Assembly (NCBI GenBank): GCA_017794705.1 | Contig: CP051235.1 | Span: 559,010-623,009, forward strand | Source of the DNA: Devosia sp. | GTDB lineage: Bacteria; Pseudomonadota; Alphaproteobacteria; Rhizobiales; Devosiaceae | Reading direction: 5' to 3' | DNA length: 64,000 bases | Part shown: positions 1 to 8,656 of the stretch, one piece after another | Numbering within the stretch: the stretch's first letter is position 1 | How the letters are laid out: each line of letters starts with the position of its first letter | Program-made: the position numbers and the translations under genes | Notes under the pieces: generated by a model | The model's input: the letters and a program-made list of their open reading frames with translations, nothing else | Told to the model about the DNA's origin: nothing | Database searches by the model: none

Positions 1-449
1 CCGCGGTCGTGGTTGATTCCGGCGAGTGGCTGCCCAAGGCGTTGATCATTTCGGCAGTGACGGTGACCCTCTGCTCGCTCTGGCCGACGCTGATCAACAC
101 CGCCCTGGGTGTGGCATCGATCGACAAGGACCTGATCAACGTCGGCAAAGTGCTTCAACTTTCGACGCTGACCACCATCACCAAGCTGGTTCTGCCTTCT
201 GCTCTGCCCCTGATCTTTACTGGCCTTCGTTTGTCACTCGGCGTGGGCTGGATGGTGCTGATTGCCGCGGAAATGCTGGCGCAAAACCCGGGGCTTGGGA
301 AATTCGTCTGGGACGAGTTCCAGAACGGTTCCTCTCAGTCACTCGCCAAAATCATGTTCGCGGTGCTGACCATCGGCGTCATCGGCTTCCTGCTCGACAG
401 GGTGATGTTCACCCTGCAGACCGCCTTCACTTTCTCATCGAACCGCTGA
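1..449 (+). CDS. nrtB: Nitrate ABC transporter permease, 5' truncated by window edge
   Basis: C-terminal part (about 148 codons) of a membrane permease of the NrtB/NasE family, which carries nitrate across the inner membrane. The reading frame is open to the window edge, so the true start lies upstream; the GTG at 9 is internal. Visible are hydrophobic segments and the family-typical block [20 protein letters not shown], followed by a last membrane helix near the C-terminus. It lies 14 bases upstream of the double ATPase gene, consistent with one operon. The periplasmic binding protein NrtA is expected upstream, outside the window. The family assignment rests on the conserved block and on the downstream nitrate/nitrite reductases. 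Confidence 0.9.
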   Translation, partial: AVVVDSGEWLPKALIISAVTVTLCSLWPTLINTALGVASIDKDLINVGKVLQLSTLTTITKLVLPSALPLIFTGLRLSLGVGWMVLIAAEMLAQNPGLGKFVWDEFQNGSSQSLAKIMFAVLTIGVIGFLLDRVMFTLQTAFTFSSNR

Positions 450-463
450 CCGGGAGCAACCAA

Positions 464-2209
464 ATGCCTGTTCTGCACCTCTCGGACGTGTCCAAAAGCT
501 ACGGCGAGGATGCTTCGCGCGTGGCCGTTCTCGGCGGCGTCAATCTGGATGTCGAGGACGGGGAATTCGTCGCCATTGTCGGGTTTTCTGGCTCCGGGAA
601 AACGACGCTGATTTCGCTTCTGGCCGGGCTGATAGAACCAGATGAAGGAGTGATCGAGTATCGGGGAGAAACCATTTCGGGTCCGGGACCGGAGCGTGGG
701 GTCGTGTTCCAATCCTATTCCCTCATGCCCTGGCTGACGGTGCGCGGCAACGTGCGCCTCGCCGTCGACGCGACACATTCGGACAAACCCGCCAGGGAAC
801 GTCTCCAGCTGACGGATCACTATGTCGGGATGGTCGCGCTCAACCATGCTGCAGACAGACGTCCCGCCGAGCTTTCCGGTGGCATGCGTCAGCGCGTTGC
901 AGTGGCCCGGGCCCTTGCCATGCAGCCGGACATCCTGCTGTTGGACGAACCGCTGTCGGCACTCGATGCCCTGACCCGCGCCAAATTGCAGGACGAGTTT
1001 TCGGCCATTTCGCAGGCCGAGAAACGCACGATCGTGCTGATAACCAATGATGTGGATGAAGCCATCCTGTTGGCGGACCGCGTCATTCCTCTCAATCCGG
1101 GTCCAAAAGCCTCACTCGGCCCCAGTTTCAATGTTGACCTGCCGCGACCGCGCCACCGGTCGGAAATGAACCATGACGAGACATTCATCGATCTGCGCGG
1201 TGCCATCACTTCCTATTTGATGGATGCCGGCACGGCGCGTGGCGGTCCGGAAGAGCGGGAATTCACCTTGCCCAACATCGTTCCGATAACGCGCGCGAGC
1301 GAAAAGGTCGACGAATTGCCTGCAGCTTACGCGGAAGCCGCCAGTTCTCCGATGAACGAGGGTTACGTCGAATTCTTTGAGGTCAAGAAGGTCTACCCCA
1401 CACCAAAGGGCCCGTTGACGGTGGTCGACGGCTTCGACTTCAAGATGCGCAAGGGCGAATTCATTTCCCTGATCGGTCACTCCGGTTGCGGCAAGTCGAC
1501 GGTCCTGTCGATGGCGGCCGGGCTCAATCCGATTTCAAGTGGCGGCATCGTGCTGGATGCCAAGGAAGTCGCGGGTGCCGGTCCCGACCGCGCCGTTGTC
1601 TTTCAGGCGCCGTCCCTGCTGCCGTGGCTAACGGCTCGCGAAAATGTCGCCCTGGGCGTCGACAAGGTTTACCCCAAAGCCAGCCCGGCTGAACGCCGTG
1701 ATGTGGTGGAATATTACCTCAGCAAGGTCGGTCTGGGTGGCGACATGCACAAACTCGCTGCCGATCTCTCCAACGGCATGAAACAGCGGGTTGGTATCGC
1801 GCGGGCCTTTGCGCTGTCCCCCAAATTGCTGTTGCTCGACGAACCGTTCGGCATGCTCGACAGCCTGACACGCTGGGAATTGCAGGACGTTCTGATGGAG
1901 GTCTGGGCCAACACCAAGGTCACAGCCATCTGCGTCACCCACGACGTCGATGAGGCCATCTTGCTGGCGGACCGGGTGGTGATGATGTCGAACGGGCCCA
2001 ACGCCCGGATCGGCAACATCATGGAGGTGGATCTGCCCCGTCCCCGATCCCGCAAGGCACTTCTGGCGCACAAGGACTACTACGCCTATCGCGAGGAACT
2101 CCTGGATTTCCTTGAGGCCTATGAAGGCGGCGCCAATCCCGACCCCGAAACACTTGCCCGGATTCGCGAGAAACGCGCCCAGCGTTCCATTGCGACCGCT
2201 GCGGAATAG
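464..2209 (+). CDS. Nitrate ABC transporter, two ATPase domains fused (NrtC/NrtD-like)
   Basis: 581-residue cytoplasmic ATPase that powers nitrate import. The ATG at 464 starts the first domain; in-frame codons further upstream overlap the permease gene and were not used. Domain 1 (about 1-230): Walker A at 40-48 (GFSGSGKTT), signature LSGG at 137-140, Walker B at 157-162, but the H-loop reads ITND, with Asn195 in place of the switch His. Domain 2 (about 300-560): Walker A at 338-346 (GHSGCGKST), signature LSNGMKQR, Walker B LLLLDEP and a normal H-loop with His493. Cyanobacterial systems use separate NrtC and NrtD; here both ATPases sit in one chain and the NrtA-like domain of NrtC is absent. 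One ATP site is probably impaired. It is followed after 9 bases by nirB. Confidence 0.88.
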   Translation: MPVLHLSDVSKSYGEDASRVAVLGGVNLDVEDGEFVAIVGFSGSGKTTLISLLAGLIEPDEGVIEYRGETISGPGPERGVVFQSYSLMPWLTVRGNVRLAVDATHSDKPARERLQLTDHYVGMVALNHAADRRPAELSGGMRQRVAVARALAMQPDILLLDEPLSALDALTRAKLQDEFSAISQAEKRTIVLITNDVDEAILLADRVIPLNPGPKASLGPSFNVDLPRPRHRSEMNHDETFIDLRGAITSYLMDAGTARGGPEEREFTLPNIVPITRASEKVDELPAAYAEAASSPMNEGYVEFFEVKKVYPTPKGPLTVVDGFDFKMRKGEFISLIGHSGCGKSTVLSMAAGLNPISSGGIVLDAKEVAGAGPDRAVVFQAPSLLPWLTARENVALGVDKVYPKASPAERRDVVEYYLSKVGLGGDMHKLAADLSNGMKQRVGIARAFALSPKLLLLDEPFGMLDSLTRWELQDVLMEVWANTKVTAICVTHDVDEAILLADRVVMMSNGPNARIGNIMEVDLPRPRSRKALLAHKDYYAYREELLDFLEAYEGGANPDPETLARIREKRAQRSIATAAE

Positions 2210-2218
2210 GAGGCGAAG

Positions 2219-4663
2219 ATGACAACCAACCTCGTCGTTGTCGGGGCCGGCATGGCCTCTGGCCGCGCGCTCGAGCATTTGTTCGAGGCGGCGCCCGGCC
2301 AATTCAACGTTACACTGTTCGGGGCTGAACCCCGCGGCAACTACAACCGCATCATGCTGTCGCCGGTGCTGGCGGGGGAAAAGACGTTCGACGAGATCAT
2401 CACCCATGACGCCGACTGGTACGCCGAACATGGTGTGAATTGCCGGTTCGGGGAGACAGTCACAGCGATTGATCGCGAACGCAAGGTCGTCACCTCCGTC
2501 AAGGGCGAGACGCCTTATGACAAGCTGCTGATCGCCACCGGTTCGGCGCCATTCATCATCCCCATTGCTGGCAAGGACTTGCCCGGCGTCATGGCTTTCC
2601 GCGACCTTGATGACGTCAACCGGATGACCACGGCCGCCGCAAAACCCAACGCCAGGGCCGTCGTGATTGGTGGCGGGTTGCTCGGGCTCGAAGCTGCAGC
2701 GGCCCTTCGGATGCGCGGTATGGAGGTGGTCGTGCTGCATCTGATGGGGCACCTGATGGAGCGGCAACTCGATCCAGCCGCGGGGTACCTGCTGCAGCGG
2801 GAACTGGAAAGCCGCGGCATCAAGGTCCACTGCAAGGCGCAGACCAAGGCGATCCTGGGTGAAGACAAGGTCGATGCCGTCTTGCTCGACGATGGCACCG
2901 TATACGATGCCGACATCGTTGTCATGGCGGTCGGCATCCGGCCCGAAACCCGCATCGCGACTGACGCGGGTTTGCAGATTGAACGCGGAATCCTGGTGGA
3001 TGACCAGATGCGGACCTCGGATCCCGACATTCTCGCCATTGGCGAATGCGTCGAACACCAAGGTGCCGTCTACGGACTAGTCGCGCCACTCTACAAAATG
3101 GCGGAAGTCGCCGCACAAACCCTGACCGGTGCAACTGCGGCCTTCCGACCCGTGCAGACAGCAACTCAGCTCAAGGTCACCGGAGTCTCGGTCTATTCGG
3201 CGGGCGATTTTGCTGAAGGCGATGACCGGGAAGAGATCGTGCTCCGCGACGCTTCGGCGGGTGTCTACAAGCGATTGGTCTTGCAGGAAAACCGGATCAT
3301 CGGCGCAGTCATGTATGGGGAAACGGCGGACGGGCCGTGGTTTTTCGACATGCTCAGGCAAGGCACCGACATCGCCGACATGCGCGACACTTTGGTTTTC
3401 GGTCAGGCCTACCAAGGAGGGTCCCCGCTGGACCCTATGGCGGCCGTTGCAGCCTTGCCGGATGAGGCAGAGATCTGCGGCTGCAACGGCATATGCAAAT
3501 CAAAGATCACCGGCGCCATCGCTGAAAAGGGCCTGACTTCGCTGGACGAAGTGCGGGCGCATACGAAGGCGTCCGCCTCTTGCGGCACATGCACTGGACT
3601 GGTTGAGCAGTTGCTCTCGCTGTCGCTGGGTGATGAATACAATCCAGCGGCGGTTCAGCCCATGTGCCCGTGTACCGATCTCGGGCACGACGAGGTGCGC
3701 CGGCTTATTGTCGCCAAGCAACTGAAGTCCGTGCCTGCCGTCATGCAGGAGCTGGAATGGACGACCTCCTGCGGTTGCGCCAAATGCCGCCCTGCCCTCA
3801 ACTACTATCTCGTTGCGACGTGGCCGGGCGAATATGTGGACGACAACCAGTCCCGCTTCATCAACGAACGGGTGCACGCCAACATCCAGAAAGACGGCAC
3901 CTATTCGGTCGTGCCGCGCATGTTCGGCGGCATCACCACGCCGAACGAACTCCGCGCCATCGCCGATGTTGCCGACAAGTTCGCCATCCCCACGGTCAAG
4001 GTGACCGGAGGGCAGCGCATCGACCTGCTGGGTGTGAAAAAGCACGACTTGCCCGCCGTCTGGGCCGATCTGAACGCTGCCGGCATGGTTTCCGGTGCGG
4101 CCTATGCCAAGGGGCTGCGCACAGTCAAAACCTGCGTGGGTTCAGACTGGTGCCGTTTCGGCACGCAAGACTCAACCGGCCTCGGTATCCGCATTGAGAA
4201 ATTCATGTGGGGGGCATGGACCCCCGCAAAAGTGAAAATGGCAGTCTCGGGCTGCCCCCGAAACTGCGCGGAAGCGACCTGCAAGGACGTCGGTGTCATC
4301 TGCGTCGACAGCGGATACGACATCGTTTTTGCCGGTGCGGCAGGTCTCGACATCAAGGGCACGCAGGCGTTGTGCCACGCCAACAGTGAAGACGAGACCA
4401 TCGAGATCATAGCCGCGCTGGTTCAGCTCTATCTTGAGCAAGGCCGCTATCTGGAACGCATCTACAAGTGGACCGACCGGGTGGGGATCGACTCGATCAA
4501 GGCAGCCATCGTCGACGATCTCGCCAAGCGCCGACACTACTACGAGCGCTTCGTCTATTCGCAAGAGTTTGCGCAGGTCGATCCGTGGGAAGAACGGGTC
4601 AACGGCAAGGATGCCCATGAATTTGCTGCCATGGCCGAGCTGAACATGGTCGCGGCGGAGTGA
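2219..4663 (+). CDS. nirB: NAD(P)H nitrite reductase large subunit
   Basis: 814-residue assimilatory nitrite reductase that reduces nitrite to ammonium with six electrons from NAD(P)H through FAD, [2Fe-2S], [4Fe-4S] and siroheme. The start has a strong AGGAGG at 2207-2212. Order of parts: FAD/NAD-binding oxidoreductase (residues 1 to about 400), BFD-like [2Fe-2S] domain with Cys420, Cys422, Cys455 and Cys458, a second cysteine-rich stretch (CPC, CGCAKC), then the sulfite/nitrite reductase module with siroheme/[4Fe-4S] cysteines Cys639, Cys645, Cys679 and Cys683 (SGCPRNCAE). Length is usual for NirB. The stop is followed within a few bases by nirD, suggesting coupled translation. Confidence 0.97.
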   Translation: MTTNLVVVGAGMASGRALEHLFEAAPGQFNVTLFGAEPRGNYNRIMLSPVLAGEKTFDEIITHDADWYAEHGVNCRFGETVTAIDRERKVVTSVKGETPYDKLLIATGSAPFIIPIAGKDLPGVMAFRDLDDVNRMTTAAAKPNARAVVIGGGLLGLEAAAALRMRGMEVVVLHLMGHLMERQLDPAAGYLLQRELESRGIKVHCKAQTKAILGEDKVDAVLLDDGTVYDADIVVMAVGIRPETRIATDAGLQIERGILVDDQMRTSDPDILAIGECVEHQGAVYGLVAPLYKMAEVAAQTLTGATAAFRPVQTATQLKVTGVSVYSAGDFAEGDDREEIVLRDASAGVYKRLVLQENRIIGAVMYGETADGPWFFDMLRQGTDIADMRDTLVFGQAYQGGSPLDPMAAVAALPDEAEICGCNGICKSKITGAIAEKGLTSLDEVRAHTKASASCGTCTGLVEQLLSLSLGDEYNPAAVQPMCPCTDLGHDEVRRLIVAKQLKSVPAVMQELEWTTSCGCAKCRPALNYYLVATWPGEYVDDNQSRFINERVHANIQKDGTYSVVPRMFGGITTPNELRAIADVADKFAIPTVKVTGGQRIDLLGVKKHDLPAVWADLNAAGMVSGAAYAKGLRTVKTCVGSDWCRFGTQDSTGLGIRIEKFMWGAWTPAKVKMAVSGCPRNCAEATCKDVGVICVDSGYDIVFAGAAGLDIKGTQALCHANSEDETIEIIAALVQLYLEQGRYLERIYKWTDRVGIDSIKAAIVDDLAKRRHYYERFVYSQEFAQVDPWEERVNGKDAHEFAAMAELNMVAAE

Positions 4664-4668
4664 AGGAA

Positions 4669-5001
4669 ATGGGTAACTGGGTCGATATCGGTGCCGTCAA
4701 TGACATTCCGCTACGGGGTGCCCGATGCGTGAACACCCCTTCCGGCAAGATTGGAATCTTTCGCACTCTTGATGATCGCGTGTTTGCCCTTCGCGATCAT
4801 TGTCCGCACAAGGGCGGGCCGCTTTCTCAGGGCATTGTGCATGGTGCTTCGGTCACATGCCCCCTGCACAACTGGGTCATCTCGCTGGAGACCGGCGAGG
4901 CGCTTGGCGCCGACGAAGGTCAGGTCGGTACAATCCCGGTACAGGTTGAAAACGGACGTATTCTGATGGCCACGGCGGCACTGGCCGTAGCGGCTGAGTA
5001 A
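4669..5001 (+). CDS. nirD: Nitrite reductase small subunit, Rieske type
   Basis: About 110 residues, partner of NirB. Unlike the enterobacterial NirD, which lacks the cluster ligands, this one keeps a full Rieske [2Fe-2S] set: CPH then, 17 residues on, CPLH. It therefore probably carries a cluster and passes electrons. The start is uncertain: a GTG at 4660 overlaps the nirB stop and is in frame, but the ATG at 4669 gives the usual N-terminus (MGNWVDIGAV). The gene ends one base before the nitrate reductase ATG. Confidence 0.93.
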   Translation: MGNWVDIGAVNDIPLRGARCVNTPSGKIGIFRTLDDRVFALRDHCPHKGGPLSQGIVHGASVTCPLHNWVISLETGEALGADEGQVGTIPVQVENGRILMATAALAVAAE

Positions 5002-5002
5002 T

Positions 5003-7657
5003 ATGGGCGAGCCAGCGACCGTCCGGACAACCTGTCCCTACTGCGGGGTCGGCTGCGGCGTGCTGGCAACGCCCCAGGCAAACGGTACGGTCAGGATCGC
5101 CGGCGACCCCGAACACCCCGCCAACTTCGGCCGGCTTTGTTCAAAGGGTTCGGCGCTGGGTGAAACCCTGTCGCTCGAGGATCGCCTGCTTTTCCCGGAG
5201 ATTGATGGACAACGGGTGGGGTGGGACCGCGCACTTGATCATGTCGCCCGAGGTTTCTCGAAAACCATCGCAGAGCATGGACCAGACAGCGTTGCCTTCT
5301 ATGGTTCCGGGCAGTTGCTGACAGAAGATTATTACGTCGCCAACAAGCTGATGAAGGGCTTCATCGGCTCGGCCAACATCGACACCAATTCCCGGCTGTG
5401 CATGGCCTCGTCGGTTGCCGGTCACAAGCGTGCGTTCGGGTCGGACACGGTTCCCGGTTGCTATGAAGACCTCGAACTCGCTGACCTTGTCGTATTGGTC
5501 GGCTCCAATCTTGCCTGGTGCCATCCAGTACTTTTCCAGCGCATCAGCGCGGCGAAACAGGCCCGTCCGAACATGCGCGTTGTGCTCATTGATCCACGCC
5601 GCACGCCCACCGCTGAACTGGCTGATCTGCATCTGCCAATCGCCTCGGATGGCGATGTTGCGCTTTTCAACGGGCTGTTGGCCGAACTGGTCGAGTGGGA
5701 CGCGGTGGACCGGGGTTACATCACCCGTCACACCAACGGGTTCGCCGAAGCACTTGAAGCGGCCTCCGAATTGACACTGAAAGGCGTTGCCGAACGGACC
5801 GGCTGCAACGAATCTGCACTTGTCCAATTCTTTGACTGGTTTGCTTCAACCGAACGGACGGTGACGGTCTATTCGCAAGGCGTCAACCAATCCACCTCGG
5901 GCACCGACAAGGTCAACGCCATCATCAACTGCCATCTGGCGACGGGCCGGATTGGCAAGCCGGGCATGGGTCCGTTTTCGGTCACCGGTCAGCCCAATGC
6001 CATGGGAGGCCGCGAGGTGGGCGGTCTGGCCAACATACTGGCCGCGCACCTGGATTTCGACGATGAGGCTGCGCACGGCCGGTTGAAGCGATTCTGGAAG
6101 GCTCCGCGGCTCGCCGACAGGCCCGGATTGAAGGCGGTTGAGCTCTTCAAGGCGATTGAAGACGGCACCGTAAAAGCGGTCTGGATCATGGCGACCAACC
6201 CGGTGGATTCGCTCCCCGAAGCGGATCGGATAAAGGCGGCACTCGCCAAATGTCCGCTGGTCGTCGTTTCAGACATGTCGTCCAGAACCGACACGCTGGA
6301 GTTTGCGCATGTTCGGTTGCCGGCGGCAGGCTGGGGCGAAAAGGACGGAACCGTCACAAATTCCGAACGGCGCATATCGCGGCAGCGGTCTTTTCTTCCG
6401 CTTCCCAGGTCCGCCCGTCCCGACTGGTGGATCATCACCCAGGTCGCGCGGCGCATGGGTTTTGGCGAAGGCTTTCGCTACGAATCCGCCGCCGAAATAT
6501 TCGCGGAACATGCGGCACTGTCTGGTTACGAGAATGACGGCAGCAGGGACTTCGACATTTCGGGCAAGGTGGGACAGACGGCGGCAGACTATGCCTCTAT
6601 GGCCCCCTTCCAATGGCCGCACCGAGAAAGCTCGCAATCCCGGATGTTCGCCGACGGTGAGTTTTTCACCTCCGACCGCAGGGCCAAATTCGTCCCGGTT
6701 AGCCCTCACAACCCGCAAGCGCGATTCGATGGATTGTTCCGCCTCAACACGGGCCGGGTGCGCGATCATTGGCACACGATGACGCGCACCGGCAAATCTG
6801 CGCGGCTTTCCGCGCATATGGCAGAGCCGTTCGCCGAACTGCACCCTTCCGACGCCCGGGAACTTGGCATAGGTGACGCCGAACTGGTCCAACTGACGAA
6901 CCAATATGGATCGGTGGTTCTGCGGGCATTGATCACCGACCGCCAGCAGCGTGGCCATGTGTTTGCGCCCATGCATTGGACTGACCAGTTTTCATCATCC
7001 GGCCGCATTAACGCGCTAGTTCAGGCGATCGTCGATCCTCACTCGGGTCAACCGGCACTCAAGATGTCGGAGATTTCGGTACGTCCCTACGCGGCCTCCT
7101 GGTACGGATTTGCGATCAGCCAGGATCGTCCTGACCTGACCAACGTTTCCTATTGGGCGTTGGCCAGTGGTGACGGCGGGTATCGGGTGGAACTTGCTGG
7201 GGACACCCCGGAAGACGACTGGGAGGCACTCGCTCATAACCTTCTTGGTCGGCGAGCCAACCTTCAGGCCATCTCCTCGGCCGATCCGGCGCGCGGCCGA
7301 TACAATCTTGCAGCATTCGACGAAGACCGGCTGGTCTACGCCCTGTTCATTGCCCCGACGCCAATCAGCGTGGCGCGACAGTGGGCAGCCGGGCGGTTGC
7401 AACAACAGCCCCACCCCTCCGCCCGCAGCTCGATACTCGCTGGGCGGCCGGGCACCGATCAGCCCGATCAGGGTGCATTGGTCTGTTCGTGTTTCAACGT
7501 GGGCGTGAACGCCATTATTTCAGCAGTTTCGACAGGAGGCTGCACCAGTGTCGAAAAAGTGGGCACCGCGCTGCGTGCGGGCACCAACTGCGGCTCCTGC
7601 CGGTCGGAAATTCAGGGCCTCATTTCGGCGCACACCCCTCGGGTCGCCGCCGAATAG
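5003..7657 (+). CDS. nasA: Assimilatory nitrate reductase, molybdopterin catalytic subunit with C-terminal BFD domain
   Basis: 884-residue cytoplasmic nitrate reductase (nitrate to nitrite at Mo-bis-MGD). The N-terminus binds a [4Fe-4S] cluster through Cys11, Cys14, Cys18 and Cys46, followed by Lys48, which commonly bridges the cluster and pterin. The molybdopterin oxidoreductase body and the dinucleotide-binding domain follow. The last 60 residues are a BFD-like [2Fe-2S] domain with Cys828, Cys830, Cys863 and Cys866, as in Klebsiella-type NasA. No separate NasC flavoprotein is visible, so the electron donor is not identified here. It ends one base before the convergent doeB stop. Expression is expected to be controlled upstream of the window. 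Confidence 0.96.
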   Translation: MGEPATVRTTCPYCGVGCGVLATPQANGTVRIAGDPEHPANFGRLCSKGSALGETLSLEDRLLFPEIDGQRVGWDRALDHVARGFSKTIAEHGPDSVAFYGSGQLLTEDYYVANKLMKGFIGSANIDTNSRLCMASSVAGHKRAFGSDTVPGCYEDLELADLVVLVGSNLAWCHPVLFQRISAAKQARPNMRVVLIDPRRTPTAELADLHLPIASDGDVALFNGLLAELVEWDAVDRGYITRHTNGFAEALEAASELTLKGVAERTGCNESALVQFFDWFASTERTVTVYSQGVNQSTSGTDKVNAIINCHLATGRIGKPGMGPFSVTGQPNAMGGREVGGLANILAAHLDFDDEAAHGRLKRFWKAPRLADRPGLKAVELFKAIEDGTVKAVWIMATNPVDSLPEADRIKAALAKCPLVVVSDMSSRTDTLEFAHVRLPAAGWGEKDGTVTNSERRISRQRSFLPLPRSARPDWWIITQVARRMGFGEGFRYESAAEIFAEHAALSGYENDGSRDFDISGKVGQTAADYASMAPFQWPHRESSQSRMFADGEFFTSDRRAKFVPVSPHNPQARFDGLFRLNTGRVRDHWHTMTRTGKSARLSAHMAEPFAELHPSDARELGIGDAELVQLTNQYGSVVLRALITDRQQRGHVFAPMHWTDQFSSSGRINALVQAIVDPHSGQPALKMSEISVRPYAASWYGFAISQDRPDLTNVSYWALASGDGGYRVELAGDTPEDDWEALAHNLLGRRANLQAISSADPARGRYNLAAFDEDRLVYALFIAPTPISVARQWAAGRLQQQPHPSARSSILAGRPGTDQPDQGALVCSCFNVGVNAIISAVSTGGCTSVEKVGTALRAGTNCGSCRSEIQGLISAHTPRVAAE

Positions 7658-7658
7658 G

Positions 7659-8651
7659 CTACTCCAAGACTTCTGCAATCACGGCAACGCAGTCGCCTGA
7701 TTGAACTAGACCGGGGAAGTGCCTCGACACCAGAATTCCATCGCGGTTGGCGGCATAGTCGATGGGTTGTACGCCCGTCCTGTCGATCGGCCAGATGCGG
7801 GCCACCAGATCGCCTTTCTTGACGGACTCGCCGAGATCGATCACCGGCTCGATCAGTCCCGAGTTCTGCGAGAACACATAGCAATCAATGTCCGGCATAT
7901 CGAGAAACTGGCTGGGTTCGAGCTCGACCGAGCCGGCCAGAATGCCGAAGTGCATCAGAACGTTGCGGACGCCGCGCTTAGCCACGCGCACTGACTTCGC
8001 CGATGCCGTGCCGCCGCCGCCAAGTTCGGTCGTAACAAAAATCTTGCCCTGAATTTCGACTTCGGTGTCGTACATGCCGACATTGTCAATTTCCATCAGC
8101 GTCATGGTGTACGGCGCGTTGAACGCTTTCACCGCCGCAATGCAGGCGGTTTGCTGGGCCCGGTTCTCCAACACGTGTGAACAGGCGAAAGGCACGAAAT
8201 CGAGGGTCTTGCCACCTGAGTGGAAGTCGACAACCACGTCGGCCAGCGGCACGAGATGGCGGGTGAAATAGTCGGCGATCTTTTCGGTCGGCGTGCCGTC
8301 CGGGCGACCGGGAAAGACCCGGTTGAGATTGCGCTGGTCGATGGGCGAAACGCGCCTTGCATGCTGGAAAGCCGGGAAATTCACCGCCGGGACTATGATC
8401 ACCCTGCCCCTGATGTCTTCGGCCTCCAGTTCCAGCGCGAGGTCCTGCAGACAAACCGGGCCTTCATACTCGTCGCCGTGATTGGCCCCGGTCAGCAGCG
8501 CGGTTGGTCCTTCGCCATTCTTGATCACGCAGATGGGGATCATGATCGAGCCCCAGGCACTATCGTCCCGGCTGTAGGGCAAGCGCAGGAAGCCGTGGAA
8601 CTTGCCGTCCTGGTCAAACGGCACATTGGGTACAATGGGGTTGGGCAGCAA
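7659..8651 (-). CDS. doeB: N-acetyl-diaminobutyrate deacetylase of ectoine catabolism
   Basis: Zinc-dependent deacetylase of the succinylglutamate desuccinylase/aspartoacylase family, which removes the acetyl group from N-alpha-acetyl-diaminobutyrate made by DoeA. Visible are a zinc-site segment (ANHGDEYEG) and DFHSGG. An ORF from 8699 would overlap doeA by 43 bases; I prefer the TTG at 8651, which sits 8 bases behind a perfect AAGGAG (complement of 8660-8665) and yields 330 residues beginning LPNPIVPNVPFD, the usual DoeB N-terminus. It is the last gene of the minus-strand ectoine operon and converges on the nitrate operon with one base between stops. Confidence 0.93.
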   Translation of the reverse strand: MLPNPIVPNVPFDQDGKFHGFLRLPYSRDDSAWGSIMIPICVIKNGEGPTALLTGANHGDEYEGPVCLQDLALELEAEDIRGRVIIVPAVNFPAFQHARRVSPIDQRNLNRVFPGRPDGTPTEKIADYFTRHLVPLADVVVDFHSGGKTLDFVPFACSHVLENRAQQTACIAAVKAFNAPYTMTLMEIDNVGMYDTEVEIQGKIFVTTELGGGGTASAKSVRVAKRGVRNVLMHFGILAGSVELEPSQFLDMPDIDCYVFSQNSGLIEPVIDLGESVKKGDLVARIWPIDRTGVQPIDYAANRDGILVSRHFPGLVQSGDCVAVIAEVLE

Positions 8652-8656
8652 CTCGC

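Noticed and set aside
26..463. N-terminal extension of the nitrate ATPase
   Set aside because: Overlaps the permease in another frame; the ATPase domain begins naturally at ATG 464.
1628..3061. 477-codon minus-strand ORF across the ATPase and nirB
   Set aside because: Shadow of two well-supported plus-strand genes.
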